This document shows, one piece after another, positions 16,544 to 26,600 of a stretch of 61,612 nucleotides of DNA (positions within the stretch are counted from its first letter, which is position 1; each line of letters opens with the position of its first letter). Source of the stretch: Stenomitos rutilans HA7619-LM2 (GTDB lineage Bacteria > Cyanobacteriota > Cyanobacteriia > Leptolyngbyales > Leptolyngbyaceae); assembly GCA_019358945.1 (NCBI GenBank), contig JAHHIE010000040.1, positions 1-61,612 on the forward strand, written 5' to 3'. Below the pieces are notes generated by a model, which worked only from the letters and a program-made list of their open reading frames with translations, made no database searches and was not told the origin of the DNA. A program made the translations under genes and the position numbers.

Positions 16544-16999
16544 ATGACCGACCGTAAGCCTTCCAGAAAAGGGCAATGTCGATGTGGACAAGTCCAATTT
16601 GAAGTGCATGCTGAACCGTTACTGACTATGGCCTGCCACTGTACGGGTTGCCAGCGGATGACAGCAAGTGCCTTTAGCTTGAGCACCCTGTATCCCAGCA
16701 ATGGGTTTAAGGTCACGTTAGGTGACCCTGTCATTGGCGGCCTTCAGGGCGCAACGCGTCATTATTTCTGCGCCCACTGCATGAGTTGGCTGTTCACGCG
16801 CCCAGAAGGTATGGATGACTTTGTGAATGTCCGAGCGACGATGATGGATGATGCCCAATCTTTTCGTCCCTTCATTGAGACCTACACGGATGAGAAACTG
16901 ATGTGGACAACGACCCCTGCCGTCCATAGCTTTAAGAAGTTTCCTTTGCCAGAAGACTATCCAACGTTGCTCGCCGAGTTCGCCAAACGACATCAATAG
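16544..16999 (+). CDS. GFA-family (CENP-V/GFA) zinc protein
   Basis: 151 residues with the Cys pattern of the GFA fold: [10 protein letters not shown] near the N-terminus, [14 protein letters not shown], and [10 protein letters not shown], which together bind two zinc ions. Members are called glutathione-dependent formaldehyde-activating enzymes, but most have no proven activity, so formaldehyde metabolism should not be assumed. AAGGAG stands seven bases upstream of the ATG. Its neighbours give no functional hint. Confidence 0.85.
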   Translation: MTDRKPSRKGQCRCGQVQFEVHAEPLLTMACHCTGCQRMTASAFSLSTLYPSNGFKVTLGDPVIGGLQGATRHYFCAHCMSWLFTRPEGMDDFVNVRATMMDDAQSFRPFIETYTDEKLMWTTTPAVHSFKKFPLPEDYPTLLAEFAKRHQ

Positions 17000-17097
17000 A
17001 TTGGTTCGCACCCAGATCGCCCTCCTGTGACCAGATTCCGTAGGAGGAGCGATCGACAGCGGTGAACGGAGACGTTAGAGGCGTAGCATAGCCGCCC

Positions 17098-18372
17098 CTA
17101 CACCTGATTCAGTGGATCTGGCGGCTGCGGCCCCGAAAAGCCTTTTTCTTCAATGTGCAAGTTTCCAGAACCCGATTCATCCTCGTCTTTATCCTCTGGT
17201 CGCGGAGACATTGATAGGGGCTGCACGCTACTATCTTGCGGATCGCCTACTAAGCCAGCCAGGGGTACTTTGACTGGTGTAGCAGCCAGATGCAAATCGG
17301 CTAGATTCGTTGTAGCTACCAGGGGGCGATCGCCCATACCCACGGGTGCTTCTGCCGTGACGCGCACCTGAAGTTCACCCGGATCGGCATAGGTGCCCTG
17401 AGTTACTAACCGGGCATAAACACGAGGGCTGATTTGGCTCCACGGCGTATTGGCTCCATCGGTAGGCGTATTGGCCTGTCCAGGCAGCACAAAGGCGTTT
17501 GACAAAGCCTCGAAATTATTGCCATAGCGGAGCAGGGTTTCGCGGGTTTGGCGGAGCGTGACGATCGCATTCCCAACCGTTCCTAACCGTCCCAAAGCGG
17601 AATCCATCGACGGTAGCCCTGGAACCGTGCCAGAAAGCTGGCTCCACGTTGATTCAATCTGTTCATAAAAGCTACGCGATAGCCGAGGCTTGTAGTCGGG
17701 CAGCAGTTGATCGACGATCGCCCGTTGCTCGGTTGCCAATTCCTCATATTTCATTCCAGCCTGCAAGTTCCACGACAAAACCTGTAGCTGCTTGTGCGGA
17801 ATGGCAGTGCCGGCCGATCGCGCATTTAACGCCACAATGATATCCGCCCATTTTCCTTTCAGTGGTGCCAGCAAGTAGCGATGCCCCGCAGGGCTGTGCG
17901 CCGATACTTTCATGCAAAACACATCGACTGGAATGCGGTAATCTCCAGGCTGTAGCGCGACGGTGCCATCAGTCGCATTACGGAGTTGAGCCATGAGCGT
18001 TGTTGGCATGGCGTTCGGCTTAAATGCCTTGCCTGGTACTTGATTCACTATTGGGAATGTCGCTTGGCTACTGGACTCGATCGGAGCCTCATTCTGCAAC
18101 GTACTGCCCAATGCTTTCATCGCCTGCTCTGAGATCGCCCCTTTCAGCAGATCTTCCACCGAACCACCCGGAATCGGTAGGCTGGGAATGGGAAGGCCAA
18201 ATAAGCCTGCGATCGTGTTCGCCCCCAGTGGCGGTGCTACAAGTCCCACGATCGCAGTGACTATTACCCCTGTCAGCAAGCCTTTAAAGGCAAATTGCTG
18301 TAGTGGGTGATCGAGTCTCCACGAACCAACATGACGTGTCGCACTATGTTTGGAGCGCAAGCGCTTGACCAT
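17098..18372 (-). CDS. Exported or membrane-anchored protein of unknown function
   Basis: 424 residues from the preferred ATG at 18372, which has GAGGACA upstream; a GTG at 18390 is the alternative. It has one hydrophobic segment near the N-terminus (AFKGLLTGVIVTAIVGLVAP) and a Leu/Pro/Gly stretch after it. The middle has a region with PGDYRIPVDVFCMKVSAHSP and LLAPLKGKWADIIVALNAR. The C-terminal tail is acidic and Pro-rich (PEDKDEDESGSGN) and likely disordered. I do not recognise the family. The single Cys and the PGDYRIPVDVFCM context may mark a conserved core. Confidence 0.65.
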   Translation of the reverse strand: MVKRLRSKHSATRHVGSWRLDHPLQQFAFKGLLTGVIVTAIVGLVAPPLGANTIAGLFGLPIPSLPIPGGSVEDLLKGAISEQAMKALGSTLQNEAPIESSSQATFPIVNQVPGKAFKPNAMPTTLMAQLRNATDGTVALQPGDYRIPVDVFCMKVSAHSPAGHRYLLAPLKGKWADIIVALNARSAGTAIPHKQLQVLSWNLQAGMKYEELATEQRAIVDQLLPDYKPRLSRSFYEQIESTWSQLSGTVPGLPSMDSALGRLGTVGNAIVTLRQTRETLLRYGNNFEALSNAFVLPGQANTPTDGANTPWSQISPRVYARLVTQGTYADPGELQVRVTAEAPVGMGDRPLVATTNLADLHLAATPVKVPLAGLVGDPQDSSVQPLSMSPRPEDKDEDESGSGNLHIEEKGFSGPQPPDPLNQV

Positions 18373-18426
18373 GATTCTGTCCTCATCCACCAGGCTTCAC
18401 TTATCCTACGCTTGATTGTGACCACG

Positions 18427-18600
18427 AGGGAGGGAGTGGAGCGGTAAGGAAGGCAGGGGGAGCAGGGGGAGCAGGGGAAGAGAATTTTGAGTTTTGAGTT
18501 AGTTCTGCCTCATGCCTTCTGCCTTTTGCCTCCTAAACTTAGCGAAGCTAAAAAAGCTGACCGCTGACTGCTGACTGCTGACCGCTCAATTTCCCCTCCA
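18427..18600. repeat. Degenerate heptamer-repeat cluster
   Basis: A mixture of 7-bp-period families: GGGGAGC/AGGGGGA around 18450-18480, TTGAGTT near 18490, TGCCTTC near 18510-18530, and TGACTGC/TGACCGC near 18560-18585. The same families recur at 28098-28217 and inside several genes in this window. Confidence 0.7.
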
Positions 18601-18681
18601 CCCCTCCACGCCGATCGCAACTTTTTACCTGCAAAGCCTTAACTTTCAGTAATGAGTGTGCCATGATGACGGCGAGGACTG

Positions 18682-18702
18682 AGCACACATCATGTGCTTT
18701 TT
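18682..18702 (+). terminator. Short hairpin followed by a T-run ahead of the bactofilin gene
   Basis: AGCACA-CATCA-TGTGCT forms a 6-bp stem followed by TTTTT. It could end upstream transcription or act as an attenuator 50 bases before the bactofilin start. The stem is short, so confidence is low. Confidence 0.3.
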
Positions 18703-18751
18703 ATACGTTCGCAAGAATTAAATGGTTGAGTCTTAACCCTCAGAGAACGGT

Positions 18752-19180
18752 ATGTTTAGAAAAAATACGCCACCACCGTCAAAGACCTTACCTACCTACA
18801 TCGCTCCCAACAGTGAGTTTCAGGGCACGCTTCACGTTGAGGGCGATCTGCTGGTTGATGGCATCATTCATGGCACCGTTGAAGTGCGGGGTGATATGCA
18901 GATTTCTGAGAGCGGGCTAATTGAAGGGCCAGAAGTGCGAGCGAAAAACCTGACGGTGCATGGAGTTCTCAAGGCACGAGTGCTAGTCGAAGGGAAACTG
19001 ACCCTCAGCCGCACCGCTCGGTTAGAAGGCGATGTGAATGCCAGTGCGCTTAGTGTGGAAGAAGGCGCATTCTACGTGGGCTATATCGAAACAGGTGAAA
19101 CAAAAGCACTACCCGGTATGAGAACAAGACCGGAACTTGCTGGCAGCGGGGATGCGTACAGCGGTAATTTAGGCGGCTGA
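18752..19180 (+). CDS. Bactofilin (polymer-forming cytoskeletal protein)
   Basis: 142 residues. The central right-handed beta-helix (about 22-115) shows the regular short-strand repeat of bactofilins: FQGTLHVEGDLLVDGIIHG, VEVRGDMQISESGLIEG, and so on. It is flanked by short disordered termini rich in Pro, as usual in this family. Bactofilins polymerise without nucleotide and scaffold cell-shape or polar processes. The GDLLVDG signature is intact. It is probably transcribed alone, because the next gene starts 306 bases downstream behind its own leader. Confidence 0.9.
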   Translation: MFRKNTPPPSKTLPTYIAPNSEFQGTLHVEGDLLVDGIIHGTVEVRGDMQISESGLIEGPEVRAKNLTVHGVLKARVLVEGKLTLSRTARLEGDVNASALSVEEGAFYVGYIETGETKALPGMRTRPELAGSGDAYSGNLGG

Positions 19181-19380
19181 TTACGCTCAAGAGTTAAGTT
19201 GCCTTACCTTTAAACGACCACCGAGACGCGAAGGTCACAAAGATCGCTCTCTGCGATTGTTTTGATGCGATCTGATCCCTGGTTCTAAATTTTTTCACCA
19301 CGACTGGGACTCGATACCGCAGCCCTGTATGTGCGACGATCGCCCTGAGCGCAACTATAAGTCAACACCTATCTAACGAT

Positions 19381-19455
19381 ACGATGAGACAGAGGTGAAG
19401 CATGTTCTCATCGTCATTATTGCTTTGTTTAAGCGTGGTAATGCTTAAACAAAGC
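19381..19455 (+). promoter_or_regulatory. Two adjacent stem-loops in the leader of the PlsY-PEP synthase fusion gene
   Basis: Hairpin 1: ACGATGAGA (19381-19389) pairs with TCTCATCGT (19406-19414). Hairpin 2: GCTTTGTTTAAGC (19422-19434) pairs perfectly with GCTTAAACAAAGC (19443-19455) over an 8-base loop. They end 31 bases before the ATG. No T-run follows, so a structured leader (stability, protein binding or attenuation) is more likely than a terminator. Confidence 0.5.
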
Positions 19456-19486
19456 AGCTCAGCCGCAGGATGATTGATGCACGCTT

Positions 19487-22400
19487 ATGACGCTGACACA
19501 GGTTTGGGGCGCACTATTAATCTTTGTGGTTTGTCCACTGCTGGGTGGACTGCCGCTGATCGCCTGGATCACGGTTGCCCTTACGCGACGTAACCTGGCA
19601 CAAGTCGGCACAGGCAATGTGAGCGTTTCGGCTGCCTTCTATCACGGTGGGCGAGTGGTAGGCACGCTTGCCGTCTTATCAGAAGCCCTGAAGGGCATTG
19701 CAGCCGTTTTGCTCGCGCGATCGTTCTTTCCTGTCGATCCAGTTTGGGAACTCATTGCGCTGATGGCATTGGTTATGGGGCGCTACTGGTTTGGCAAGGG
19801 TGCGGGCACAACGAATGTCGTCTGGGGCTATGTCGTTCATGACCCGATCGCGGCAGGGTTTGTCTTCCTCATCAGCGCGATTAGCTTCACGATTCTGCGC
19901 GAACGACAGCAGGGACGGCTCAGCGTATTAGTGATTTTTCCCCTCATCACCGCGTTGCGCCATCCCTTAAACCAGGATCTGATTGGCGCGGCGATCGTCC
20001 TTGCCATCATGCTGGGCTGGATTTACACCAAGATTCCTGATGATTTGGATCTGGCTTCCACCACCGCCAAAGCAGACGCGCAATCAACCTTCAAATTCTT
20101 TCGCGGCGATCGTGCCCTCCGTTCCCTTAATGATGCAGTGGATGCTCGTAAGGTTGGGCACAAAGCGGCAACGCTCTCTCGCTTAAAGCGATCAGGCTAT
20201 CCGGTGCCGATGGGCTGGGTGCTGAGTCCTGGTGACGATCCAGAGCCACTGTTAGAACGGCTCAAACCATCGCCCAGAGCACCGCTCATTGTGCGGTCTT
20301 CTGCGGTAGGCGAAGATTCAGAAGCCGCATCGGCAGCAGGACAGTACGAATCCATTCCCAGCCTCGTCCGCTCCGAACAATTGATGCCTGCTATTTCTCG
20401 CTGTTTTGCTTCCTACAATCAGCCGAGTGCTGTAAAGTATCGGCGCGATCGCCACTTACCCGATGCCACCATGGCGGTCTTGATTCAGCAACAGGTGCGG
20501 GGAGCCTTTTCAGGCGTTGCCTTTAGCCGTGATCCAATGGCGAGGCAGGGAGATGCAGTGGCAATCGAAGCGTTACCAGGCAGTGCGTCTCAGGTTGTAT
20601 CGGGACAGGTAACGCCAGAACGGTATGAGGTGATTGTGCCCGCGATCGACTTCACTCCCGCAACGGCTCAAACCCCATCTAGCTGGATACTACCAGACGA
20701 TCTGACCTTAGCTATCAATGGCAATGGCTCTGTTCCAGGTCGGTTGCTTCAGCAGGTCGCCTTTCTCGCCAGACACTTAGAAGCTCAAAATCAAGGCACT
20801 CCCCAGGATATTGAGTGGAGCTATGATGGCAAGCAACTCTGGCTCTTGCAGGCGCGACCCATCACCACGCTGCTGCCCATCTGGACGCGCAAGATTGCGG
20901 CTGAGGTTATTCCTGGTTTCATTCACCCCCTCACCTGGTCAATCAATCGTCCCTTAACCTGTGGCGTGTGGGGCAATCTGTTTACGCTTGTTTTGGGCGA
21001 TCGCGCCAAAGGACTAGACTTCAACGACACTGCCACGCTCCACTATTCCTACGCTTACTTCAACGCCTCATTGTTAGGACAGTTGTTTCGACGCATGGGC
21101 CTGCCCCCCGAAAGCCTGGAATTTCTGACACGCGGCGCAAAATTTAGCAAACCGCCGCTTCAATCCACCCTGCGAAATGTGCCAGGGTTTTTACGCTTAT
21201 TGAATCGAGAATTTCGTCTAGAAAACGATTTTCGCCAAGCGTCTCGCCATCAGTTTGCACCCGCTCTAACAGAATTCTCTCGACAACCCGCGACTGAGCT
21301 TGAGCCATCAGCGCTTCTGGCACGCATTGATCGCATTCTCAACCTGCTGCAAACCGCTACCTACTACAGCATTCTCGCTCCTCTCAGCGCCGCCTTACGC
21401 AAAAGCATCCTGAAAGTGAAGGATGAACAATTAGACAACAGTGATACGCCAGAAATTGCGGCCTTGCGATCGCTTCAGACGCTGGCACAAGAGGCAAGAG
21501 AAGTTTTAGAGAGGGAGTCGGGAGTAGAAGGGGCAGGGGAAGCAGGGGAAGCAGAGGGGGCGGAGGAAGCAGGGGAAGTAGGGGAAGCAGAGGGAGAAGT
21601 AAGAATGCACAACTCTCCCACTCCCCACTCCCCACTCTCCACTCCTCTCTCTTCTCTGGCTCAAACGTTCGAGGGGCAAACCATCCTGACACAGTTAGAT
21701 GTGCTGATCGAGCAATACGGCTACTTAAGCGAGGTGGGGACGGATATCGCGGTGCCAACCTGGAAAGAAGATCCGCAGCCTGTACGATCGCTCTTCGTCC
21801 AGTTTTGTCAACATCCACCTGCGATCGCGCCTCAGATCGATCGACCCACTGGCAACGTCAAGCGAGTACAGCGTCGCCTCACGCTTAAAGGTCGAGTGAC
21901 AGAGATCTACAGTCGTTTGCTGGCAGAATTGCGGTGGAGCTTTGTTGCTCTAGAAAACCATTGGCTGGAGTCAGGGTTACTGGCAGAGTCAGGGGATATC
22001 TTTTTTCTAGAGTGGGAAGAGATTCGAGAGGGAGGAGAGAGGGGTGAAGAGAGAGGGGTAACGTTTCAGAAATTAGTGGGGCAGCGTCGATCGCAGTTGG
22101 AAGCCGATCGTCAACTTCAGGCAGTACCCTTTCTGATTTATGGCAATGATCTACCGGCACCAACGATCAGCATTTACAAAGGACAGTCATCGCAGCAGCT
22201 ACAGGGCATCGGCGCGAGTCCGGGAGAGGTAGAGGGCATTGTCAAAGTGGTGCGGAGTTTGGCGGAGTTGCCAGAGGTCGATCGCACCAGTATTCTCGTC
22301 GTGCCCTACACCGATTCGGGTTGGGCACCGCTGCTGGCAAGGGCGGGAGGACTCATTGCAGAAGTGGGTGGCAGATTGTCACACGGGGCGATCGTCGCTC

Positions 22401-22510
22401 GTGAGTACCGCATCCCTGCCGTGATGGATATCCACAACGCGACGCAGTTACTTCAAGACGGTCAGCGCGTCCGCATTGATGGGCAGCAGGGCACTGTAGA
22501 AATTTTGTAG
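19487..22510 (+). CDS. PlsY-like membrane domain fused to a PEP synthase/PPDK-like enzyme
   Basis: 1007 residues. Residues 1-190 form a multi-helix membrane domain with PlsY-type motifs (GTGNVSVSAAFYHGG, EALKGIAAVLLARSF, RYWFGKGAGTTNVVWGY), that is, glycerol-3-phosphate acyltransferase-like. From about 225 an ATP-grasp PPDK/PEP-synthase domain follows (VGHKAATLSRLKRSGYPVP, APLIVRSSAVGEDSEAAS, IEWSYDGKQLWLLQARPI). The C-terminal mobile phosphohistidine domain (about 905-1007) has the catalytic His in GGRLSHGAIVAREYRIPAV. It lacks the full pyruvate-binding barrel, so it resembles rifampicin-phosphotransferase-like architectures as much as true PEP synthase. Residues about 675-723 are a heptamer-repeat insertion. 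The substrate is unknown. Confidence 0.8.
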   Translation: MTLTQVWGALLIFVVCPLLGGLPLIAWITVALTRRNLAQVGTGNVSVSAAFYHGGRVVGTLAVLSEALKGIAAVLLARSFFPVDPVWELIALMALVMGRYWFGKGAGTTNVVWGYVVHDPIAAGFVFLISAISFTILRERQQGRLSVLVIFPLITALRHPLNQDLIGAAIVLAIMLGWIYTKIPDDLDLASTTAKADAQSTFKFFRGDRALRSLNDAVDARKVGHKAATLSRLKRSGYPVPMGWVLSPGDDPEPLLERLKPSPRAPLIVRSSAVGEDSEAASAAGQYESIPSLVRSEQLMPAISRCFASYNQPSAVKYRRDRHLPDATMAVLIQQQVRGAFSGVAFSRDPMARQGDAVAIEALPGSASQVVSGQVTPERYEVIVPAIDFTPATAQTPSSWILPDDLTLAINGNGSVPGRLLQQVAFLARHLEAQNQGTPQDIEWSYDGKQLWLLQARPITTLLPIWTRKIAAEVIPGFIHPLTWSINRPLTCGVWGNLFTLVLGDRAKGLDFNDTATLHYSYAYFNASLLGQLFRRMGLPPESLEFLTRGAKFSKPPLQSTLRNVPGFLRLLNREFRLENDFRQASRHQFAPALTEFSRQPATELEPSALLARIDRILNLLQTATYYSILAPLSAALRKSILKVKDEQLDNSDTPEIAALRSLQTLAQEAREVLERESGVEGAGEAGEAEGAEEAGEVGEAEGEVRMHNSPTPHSPLSTPLSSLAQTFEGQTILTQLDVLIEQYGYLSEVGTDIAVPTWKEDPQPVRSLFVQFCQHPPAIAPQIDRPTGNVKRVQRRLTLKGRVTEIYSRLLAELRWSFVALENHWLESGLLAESGDIFFLEWEEIREGGERGEERGVTFQKLVGQRRSQLEADRQLQAVPFLIYGNDLPAPTISIYKGQSSQQLQGIGASPGEVEGIVKVVRSLAELPEVDRTSILVVPYTDSGWAPLLARAGGLIAEVGGRLSHGAIVAREYRIPAVMDIHNATQLLQDGQRVRIDGQQGTVEIL
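21510..21655. repeat. Heptamer-repeat insertion inside the PlsY-PEP synthase reading frame
   Basis: GGGGAAGC-type units followed by CCCCACT-type units lie within the coding sequence and keep the frame. They encode Gly/Glu/Ala runs and then a Pro/Ser-rich patch (residues about 675-723), unlike the flanking domain. The insertion sits between the ATP-grasp and phosphohistidine parts, where a linker is tolerated. Confidence 0.8.
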
Positions 22511-22563
22511 GGAACTGTTGTAGAGCAGATGTTAGTTTTGAGGCGCTTCTACGGTCAAAGTGT

Positions 22564-22956
22564 CTACTTTACTTCATCCGTTACGCCTTCAAGGTAGCCG
22601 ATTACGCCTTTGCCCCACGGAGTTTCTTCGGCGAAATGTTCACCAACTTTGAGCAGCCCTTTTTTGACCCCGTTCCACTGTCGTTTCAAGTTGAGAAAGT
22701 TTTGCCAGCGTTGGGGTTGAGTGCGCTTGATTTCTTGAAACTCAACATCCACGATCGCCGGAATTTGTGCGTCTGTTGCCTGGGGATATTTTTGCTGTAG
22801 ATCAACAATAGTTTGCTTGAACTCAGCCAGTGCTTCAGCTAACTCAGGATTTGTCGCATAGTTGTGTTGAATGCCTTTACCAATGACAGTGCCAGTGTTG
22901 GTTTCAATGATCTGGTTGACTTCGGTGTTGATTGAATATTTAGAGGATTCAGTCAT
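22564..22956 (-). CDS. Small NACHT-associated protein of unknown function
   Basis: 130 residues, predicted largely helical. Its N-terminus (YSINTEVNQIIETNTGTVIG) resembles the very C-terminus of the NACHT-HEAT protein encoded upstream (YAIKAEVVQIIEQNHGNVIG), which suggests a shared assembly motif. The C-terminal part contains LKRQWNGVKKGLLKVGEHF and WGKGVIGYLEGVTDEVK, with alternating charged and aromatic residues. AGGAA stands eight bases before the ATG. It ends the cluster of the DUF433/DUF5615 pair and the NACHT gene and starts 12 bases after the DUF5615 stop. No enzymatic motif is visible. Confidence 0.65.
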   Translation of the reverse strand: MTESSKYSINTEVNQIIETNTGTVIGKGIQHNYATNPELAEALAEFKQTIVDLQQKYPQATDAQIPAIVDVEFQEIKRTQPQRWQNFLNLKRQWNGVKKGLLKVGEHFAEETPWGKGVIGYLEGVTDEVK

Positions 22957-22968
22957 GATCGTTCCTGA

Positions 22969-23340
22969 TTAAGATCTGCGACGAATGGGACGGGAGAGCG
23001 CACGACGAGGCTCAACGGTTGTAAGAGCACCCAGAAGCGAAACGGGTAAACGGTTTGATAGGAGTTCGAGAATCCTGGCATTGACGGTGGTTGCAGGCGT
23101 ATCGTCTGGGAGGTTAACGAAGATGACGCCTGCGCTGAATGCTTCTGCCCAACCTCTCGGATCGGCGAGTCCACGATCGCGGGTGATGATAATCGCATCG
23201 GCAGCAATGGCGGCATCCATCACTTCTGTATCACGGTGTCCCCGGAGACCAATATCGCGCACGTCTTGAGCGGAGAAACCCAACGCGGCAATTTGCGGTG
23301 CGAGGGAACACGGCATATTTTCATCAACGAGGATGTTCAA
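22969..23340 (-). CDS. DUF5615 PIN-like toxin-type protein
   Basis: 123 residues. The fold pattern is that of DUF5615 (PIN-like/Mut7-C-type): MNILVDENMPCSLAPQI with the first acidic pair, then GFSAQDVRDIGLRG, and ADAIIITRDRGLADPRG with the second acidic site. In this family the gene is typically paired with a DUF433 antitoxin-like gene, which directly precedes it. It starts with TTG three bases after the DUF433 stop, and GGGAG inside the end of that gene serves as ribosome-binding site, so translation is coupled. RNase activity is inferred from the fold. Confidence 0.8.
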   Translation of the reverse strand: MNILVDENMPCSLAPQIAALGFSAQDVRDIGLRGHRDTEVMDAAIAADAIIITRDRGLADPRGWAEAFSAGVIFVNLPDDTPATTVNARILELLSNRLPVSLLGALTTVEPRRALSRPIRRRS

Positions 23341-23343
23341 CGC

Positions 23344-23571
23344 TCAGGCTCCCAGAGGAATCACTGTCGTTTGTTTGACTAACTCAGTGGCATAGGCAAG
23401 TGCTGCTTCCACCTGAGTCTGGGTCAATTCATATTCTTGCATGACCGCTTCTTTGTCCATGCCACCTGCGAGTGAGCCGAGAACAATGGATACAGGAACG
23501 CGAGTGCCCGTGATGACAGGCGTACCGTGATGAATTGCCGAATCGACGCTGATATGAGATGCGATTTCCAT
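23344..23571 (-). CDS. DUF433 antitoxin-like protein
   Basis: 75 residues with the DUF433 winged-helix pattern: HISVDSAIHHGTPVITGTRVPVSIVLG, then EAVMQEYELTQTQVEAALAYA. These proteins accompany DUF5615 PIN-like proteins and are thought to act as their antitoxins. The ATG at 23571 has GAGG six bases upstream and is preferred; a GTG at 23583 overlaps that site. It lies 33 bases downstream of the NACHT gene on the same strand. Confidence 0.8.
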   Translation of the reverse strand: MEIASHISVDSAIHHGTPVITGTRVPVSIVLGSLAGGMDKEAVMQEYELTQTQVEAALAYATELVKQTTVIPLGA

Positions 23572-23616
23572 CGTTGCCCTCACCGTTTGCTGGTTTCTTT
23601 ATTCTGACCTAGGTGG

Positions 23617-26600
23617 TTATTGCCCAATGACATTACCGTGGTTTTGCTCAATAATTTGTACCACTTCAGCCTTAATTGCGTAAGTAGTGCCTTTCTTATC
23701 TTCACCCCCAACACCCAATACCCCACTCCCTTCTTCCACCGCTGACCAAGCAATTTTGTAGTTGTAAAACTTGCAGTTATTTTTTATATCTCGGAGTGGA
23801 TAAACAAACCCATCATTCACAAAACTTGATTTCCAGGCAGGACTTAACACTTCAGCAACATGATGTTGCATTTTTTCGAGATTGCTGAGTTTAGCCAATG
23901 CTTCAGCCGCGCTGTAGCGGACAACAAGCTCTGGATCGGTCAAAGTTTGTATGAGCACTTCGACTGATTTTTTATCTGCCAAATCACCGAAAGCACGAAT
24001 AGCAGCCTCTCGAACATTTGGATCTTGAATATTTGGATTATCAGGTTCTAGAAATGAAATTAGCTTTGGCAAAATAGACTGACAATCAAATTTACCTAGT
24101 GCTTGTGCAACCATCATCCGAACGGTAGAATGCTCGTCTGTTAATGCATCAAGTAAGCTATCGATCACGGAAGGATCTGCCAAATTCCCTAGAGCTTCAG
24201 CCGACTTCCAACGGAAGTTAGGCATCGGTGACTTAAGCACTTGTATCAGTGCAGAAACAACTAGCTGTCCACTGATCTTTTCCAACGCGGCAAAAATTTC
24301 CCACCAGTCAGATCGGCGCGAAGCACGACCAAGAGCTTGCTGCTTCAGCAGATTGATTAGTTCTGGAAGCACCTGCTTTTCACCCAGCTTTCCTAAAGCG
24401 ATGAGGGCATTCAGACGAACGCTATTTGCCGGGTTTGTCTGTAGAAGTTCACTTAGCGCTGGAATTGCAGCTTCATCGCCCAGCTGACCTAATGCTTCAA
24501 CAGCATTTTCAACTAATTGGGAATGCCAGTGATCAAGTACATTAATCAGGCTTGGTACTGCCATTGAATCGCCTAATTCGCCCAATGTCCAAGCAGCAAG
24601 TTCAGCAGCACAAGGGTTTTGAAGGGCTGTAATCAGCAATGGAGTTGCTTTTGTGCTTCCTATCTCTTTCAACGCTATGGCAGCCTGCCAGCTATGCTCT
24701 CGTAACGCTACAACCAACTCTTCGACTGCTATTTCGTTGCCTACTTTGCCTAATGCTTCTGCGGCGTTGTCACGAATATTATGATTTTCAGAATTTAAAG
24801 CTTTAAGTAGTTCCCTAGCCGCTTTATCATAATCGATCTGGGCTAAAGCTTCAGCTGTAACCCAACGAAGGAAGTCTGATGAATCTTCTAAAGCTATCTT
24901 TAGCAAATCTGGGATCGCTGAATCAGACGCTAGTGCAACTAGAGCTTTAACAACCTGAATATGAACTTTTTCTACACGTGTCTTATCTTTCAATGCGTTG
25001 AGTAGATCTGGAACGGCTGAATGGATGTATAGTTCACCCAGGCTTTCAGCAGCTTGTGATTGAATACTGTCATTCGAGTGATTTAAAGCCCGTTTTAATG
25101 ATGGGATTACTGTACTATCGCCAACTGCTCCTAACGCGAAAAGTGCAGCAACAACGACAACTGAATTATGGTGATCTAATGTTTTCAGTAACTCTGGAAT
25201 CGCTGATTTTCTATTCAGTTCCCTCAAAGCAAAGGCTGCTTCAAAAACCCATATTGCATTTTGCTCGTCAATTAGACTCTCTATCAAGTACGGCACAGCA
25301 TGATCAGAGTGAGTATTACCTAAAAGCTGCATCTTGTATTTCGGAGGTATATCCAGCGTACTTATCCTTTCGACCGTTTGCTCTTGCCATTTCGGTTGTA
25401 CCTCTCCTGCTAATCGTGCGCCAAGCATCCAATCCACTTCTAACGCTAATTTTGTGACTTGTAATGCTTGCACTTCGTTCTCTAGTAGTGATGACATTAA
25501 AGCGATCGCTTCCGTCCACTTCAAATAATTCAAATAATTCTGCTTTAGTTCGGTATCACTCAGTTTTGGCAGCTTTTGCAGTAGCGCTTCAGCCGCGTAG
25601 TATTCCTGAAATAGTTGGTGGTGAAATTCGATCTCGTCAGGATTACTGGCAATTTGAAGCAGATGAAATTCCAGTAGATCTTCCAGCCACTCTTTTGCAG
25701 CTTGAGCAGGAGCTTCAACGCGATTCGTAAGATAAGCTTCCAGAATTGTTTCGGCTTGCACTTTAGGAATGGTTAACCAGGCGGGAGTAGGCTTTAAGGG
25801 AGTGGTGTGCGGGTCTCCTTGCGTCATCACAAAGGCAAGGTGCTGGAGCAGTTCCAGTGCAAAGCGGCGCGAGTCGTCTGATACTCTTCCTTTCAGCGGT
25901 TTAAATGTCTCGTAGCGTCGAGCAAATTCTTGACGAAACAGTTCCCCACGATTTTGAGGAATCTGTCCATCGGGGCTTTCTGCCACAACATCACACAGCA
26001 TTTGCAGCAACAGCGGCGTTTCTGCCAGTTCTCGCAAACGATCCTTAAGCTGGCGCAATAACTCATCGGCTTGCCCCGGCAGCCGCTTCTGGATAAACTC
26101 CCGCATCTGGGGTTCGGTCAACGGCACCATTTCTAGCTTTTTCTCAATGCCCAGGTCTGCTCCTGCACCTAACTCGCGTGTGGTGACGATGATGGGAACG
26201 GTGTGGAAGTCTTCATCCCGCCGAAACTCATCCAGCGCTGAGTAAGCATCCGAGGTCGGCACTTCATTCAAGCCATCAAACAACAGCAGCAGTCGTCCTG
26301 CAAACAGCAGGTCTTCAACAGTTTCCTGGCTCAGGCGCAATCGTCGTAGAGCCTTCTGAATCCACTCCAGCACAGAACCGCTGCGGCAATCGCGCAATTC
26401 AACGAGAACGGGAACTGTGAAATTACCCTGTCCACTATTAGCAATTTTTAAAGCTGTTTGAGCGTCCTCCCACAGTAGACGGCGCAATGCAGTTGATTTG
26501 CCGGAACCCGGTTTGCCAATCAGCAACCCCTGATGATGTTTCCGCACTGCTTTTCGCAAACCCTCCAACACCTCAAAGCGTTCGCGCTTCTGTGCTTCTA

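Noticed and set aside
21384-21818. Leu/Pro-rich minus-strand frame of 144 codons
   Set aside because: It is antisense to the PlsY-PEP synthase gene, and its LLPLLPLLP run comes from the heptamer repeat.
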